From the NCBI GenBank assembly GCA_902492855.1, contig CABUMU010000048.1, positions 1 through 13,986 of the forward strand: DNA of 13,986 nt, in the 5' to 3' direction. Positions 12,315 through 13,986 of this stretch are shown one piece after another; positions within the stretch are counted from its first letter, which is position 1; every line of letters starts with the position of its first letter. The stretch is from an uncultured Collinsella sp. GTDB taxonomy: Bacteria > Actinomycetota > Coriobacteriia > Coriobacteriales > Coriobacteriaceae. The position numbers and the translations under genes are program-made. Under the pieces are notes generated by a model. The model was not told the DNA's origin, made no database searches, and was given only the letters and a program-made list of their open reading frames with translations.

Positions 12315-12899
12315 CTACTCCTCGACGGTACCGGTCTCGGCCTCGGCGACCTCAGCGTCCTCGTCGAGAACGCCGGCCTCGGCCTGAGCAACCGCAACCT
12401 TTGCGGCAGCCTCGGCAGCCTGTACCTCCTCGCGAGCGCGATCCTCGGCCAGCAGCTCCTGGTATAGGTCCTCGCCCGGCAGCTCCTCGCTGCGAGCGAT
12501 CTTACCCAGCACGCCGTTGACGAACGACGCGGACTGGTCGGTGCCATAGGCCTTGGCAAGCTCAACGGCCTCGTTGATCACGATGGCGTCCGAGACCTCC
12601 TCGTCGGTGAGGAAACGCATCTCGTAAACGGCGATACGCAGCAGGTTGCGGTCGGCGCCGGGCATGCGCATAAGATCCCAGTTCTTGGCAACGGAGCGCA
12701 GAGCACAGTCGATGCGGTCGATATGCTCGTAGGCACCTCGGCACAGCTCCAGAGCATAGGGATCGAGGGGACCCTTCGAGATCAGGAAATCACCCTCGAG
12801 GACGCGCTCGAGCGGGCTGTCCGTGGCCTCGGCCTGGAACAGCAGCTGCAGCGCCTGACTGCGGGCAAGCGTACGCCCGCGATAAACCTTAAGGCTCAA
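12315..12899 (-). CDS. nusB: Transcription antitermination factor NusB, with acidic C-terminal tail
   Basis: NusB binds boxA RNA with NusE (S10) and supports antitermination of rRNA operons. Residues about 8-140 form the helical NusB domain: RTLARSQALQLLFQAE, RNLLRIAVYEMRFL, VINEAVELAKAYGTDQSASFVNGVLGKIAR. The remaining 50 residues or so are an Ala/Glu/Asp-rich low-complexity tail (AEAAAKVAVAQAEAG and so on), making it 194 residues, longer than the usual 130-160. The start is TTG at 12899, well supported by AAGGAG 6 bases upstream and the lack of any nearby ATG. The ribosome site overlaps the end of the upstream Asp23-family gene, and xseB starts two bases after the stop, as expected in a compact operon. 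Confidence 0.95.
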   Translation of the reverse strand: MSLKVYRGRTLARSQALQLLFQAEATDSPLERVLEGDFLISKGPLDPYALELCRGAYEHIDRIDCALRSVAKNWDLMRMPGADRNLLRIAVYEMRFLTDEEVSDAIVINEAVELAKAYGTDQSASFVNGVLGKIARSEELPGEDLYQELLAEDRAREEVQAAEAAAKVAVAQAEAGVLDEDAEVAEAETGTVEE

Positions 12900-12902
12900 A
12901 GG

Positions 12903-13265
12903 TTACTCCTTGGGGAAAACGAGGCCGTCGATGCAAACGTCAACGCGCTCGACCTCAACGCCAACCTGGGCATCGATGGCGGCGACCACGGCAGCGCGAA
13001 CGGCCTCGGCGAGTTTCTTGAACGGATAGCCAAAGAACACCACGACGCGCACGGTGAGTGCGAGCTTGTCGCCGACGACCTCGGCCTCGACCGCCGGCTC
13101 AGAAGCCGGGGCCTTGGACGAGAGCATCATGGAGACAAGGTTGGTGGCAAGGTCCTTGACGCCAACGGAGGCGATGCCCTCGACATCGGACACGGCGCGC
13201 GAGACGATGGCGGTCAGAACATCGGGCGAAATCCCGATGCCGTCAATCTTGATTTCCTGGGGCAT
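12903..13265 (-). CDS. Asp23/Gls24-family protein (YqhY-like)
   Basis: A 120-residue protein of the Asp23/Gls24 (DUF322) family. It begins IDGIGISPDVLTAIVSRAVSDVEGIASVGV, the typical opening, and contains the later conserved LTVRVVVFFGYPFKKLAEAVR, followed by VGVEVERVDVCIDGLVF. No signal peptide or membrane segment is seen, so it should be cytoplasmic. A member of this family sits next to nusB in Bacillus and relatives (yqhY), where it is linked to fatty-acid synthesis control or envelope stress; the function here is not known. The ATG at 13265 has AGGAGG 4 bases upstream. It lies 24 bases after efp and 3 bases before nusB. Confidence 0.9.
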   Translation of the reverse strand: MPQEIKIDGIGISPDVLTAIVSRAVSDVEGIASVGVKDLATNLVSMMLSSKAPASEPAVEAEVVGDKLALTVRVVVFFGYPFKKLAEAVRAAVVAAIDAQVGVEVERVDVCIDGLVFPKE

Positions 13266-13289
13266 GAGTCCTCCTAGAAGAGTTGGTTG

Positions 13290-13853
13290 CTAGACGCGGG
13301 AGACGAACTTGCCGTCGCGGGTGTCAACCTTGATGACCTCGCCCTCGTTGAGGTACATGGGGACCTGGATGACAGCGCCGGTGTCGATCGTGGCCGGCTT
13401 GGTGGAACCCTGGACGGTGTCGCCCTTAAAGCCCGGGTCGGTCTGGACGATGGTGGTCTCGATGAACATCGGCGGGGTCACGCCCATGAGCTCATCGTCG
13501 GCGAAGAGCAGCTGGCAGATGTCGTTCTCGCGCAGCCACTTGGAGTTCTCGCCCACCATATCCTCGGGAACGGGAACCTGCTCATAGGACTCGTTGTCCA
13601 TGAAGATGTAGTCGGTGCCATCGTTGTAGAGGTACTGGAACTCACGGGTGGTGAGCATGACGCTCTCGAACTTGGTGCCGGCGTTGCAGGTGTTCTCGAC
13701 GACGCGGCCGCTCTTGATGTCGCGGGTCTTGTAGCGCACAAACGCGCCGCCCTTGCCCGGCTTGACATGCTGGAACTCGACGATGGTGTAGACCTTGTCC
13801 TTGATGCGGAGACCGAGGCCGTTCTTGAAGTCGGCGGTGGAAATGGTAGGCAT
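13290..13853 (-). CDS. efp: Translation elongation factor P
   Basis: EF-P binds ribosomes stalled at polyproline stretches and promotes peptide bond formation. The product is 187 residues, the usual length, with three beta-rich domains. The start MPTISTADFKNGL is typical. The tip loop HVKPGKGGAFVRY carries the functional lysine at position 34. The C-terminal block DTGAVIQVPMYLNEGEVIKVDTRDG is the conserved signature. ATG 13853 is chosen because AAAGG lies 5 bases upstream and the family begins there; the frame extends to 13886. The gene leads the operon, with a TATAAT -10 at 13911-13916. No gene for a known EF-P lysine-modifying enzyme is in the window, so the modification state is unknown. 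The loop is PGKGG, not the PGKGP reported for one actinobacterial subfamily. Confidence 0.97.
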   Translation of the reverse strand: MPTISTADFKNGLGLRIKDKVYTIVEFQHVKPGKGGAFVRYKTRDIKSGRVVENTCNAGTKFESVMLTTREFQYLYNDGTDYIFMDNESYEQVPVPEDMVGENSKWLRENDICQLLFADDELMGVTPPMFIETTIVQTDPGFKGDTVQGSTKPATIDTGAVIQVPMYLNEGEVIKVDTRDGKFVSRV

Positions 13854-13910
13854 AGCGACCTTTCTTGTTATGGGCAGAACGCACAAGCGTCCAAATTACA
13901 TACGACAGAA

Positions 13911-13916
13911 ATTATA
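13911..13916 (-). promoter_or_regulatory. Promoter -10 for the efp operon
   Basis: A perfect TATAAT on the minus strand lies 57 bases before the efp start. The -35 position has no good match. A start about seven bases on would give a leader of roughly 50 bases. This is probably the main promoter for efp through recN, as later gaps are too small for others. Confidence 0.6.
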
Positions 13917-13947
13917 CACTTGCAGACGGCGCCTGCGGCGAGCGCAT

Positions 13948-13986
13948 AAAAAGAGAACGCGGGGCGTCCGAATCAATCCGGACGCC
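13948..13986 (-). terminator. Terminator of an upstream gene, cut by the window edge
   Basis: GGCGTCCG (13963-13970) pairs with CGGACGCC (13979-13986) around an 8-base loop, and the stem may continue past the edge. On the minus strand it is followed, after CCGCG, by TTCTCTTTTT. It would end the transcript of whatever minus-strand gene lies upstream of efp. Confidence 0.6.

Overview
The window is high-GC and bacterial. It looks like a member of the Coriobacteriia, most likely a Collinsella-like gut actinobacterium. That assignment is an inference from base composition, the style of the proteins, and a 'Firmicute-type' order efp / Asp23-like / nusB / xseB / tlyA / nadK / recN in a high-GC genome; no database search was possible. 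Thirteen protein genes are supported, twelve on the minus strand and one on the plus strand. I saw no rRNA, tRNA, CRISPR array, transposase or phage gene.

Region 1 (1-830): the N-terminal 222 codons of a CCA-adding tRNA nucleotidyltransferase run off the left edge on the minus strand. It is separated from the next gene by an intrinsic terminator.

Region 2 (831-8537): a sugar phosphotransferase (PTS) locus, apparently for fructose or a related ketose. In transcription order on the minus strand it holds a one-chain EIIB-EIIC-EIIA permease, HPr, Enzyme I, and two tandem paralogous 1-phosphofructokinase-like PfkB kinases. An RpiR-family regulator with a SIS phosphosugar-binding domain is divergent from the permease. 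Phosphate would pass PEP -> EI -> HPr -> EIIA -> EIIB -> incoming sugar. The kinases would phosphorylate the resulting sugar phosphate, and the RpiR protein probably senses a phosphosugar. Terminators after the permease, after HPr and after each kinase split the locus into several transcripts. Copies of a TGAAAG / CTTTCA element in the permease-regulator gap and at one kinase promoter are the best candidates for the regulator's binding sites.

Region 3 (8538-8758): a convergent intergenic gap with a 30-base inverted repeat around a strong two-way terminator.

Region 4 (8759-13986): a tight minus-strand housekeeping operon. Its order is efp, an Asp23-family gene, nusB (TTG start), xseB, tlyA, nadK, recN, with gaps from 24 bases down to an 11-base overlap. 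It covers translation, rRNA transcription and modification, NADP synthesis and DNA repair. A promoter lies in front of efp, and the right edge cuts the terminator of an upstream gene.

Most of the window is ordinary. The parts that deserve attention are two unrelated large intergenic inverted repeats (5248-5318 and 8566-8727), the shared TGAAAG elements, and the kinase pair, which both carry Cys in place of the usual small residue at the start of the catalytic G-A-G-D motif.
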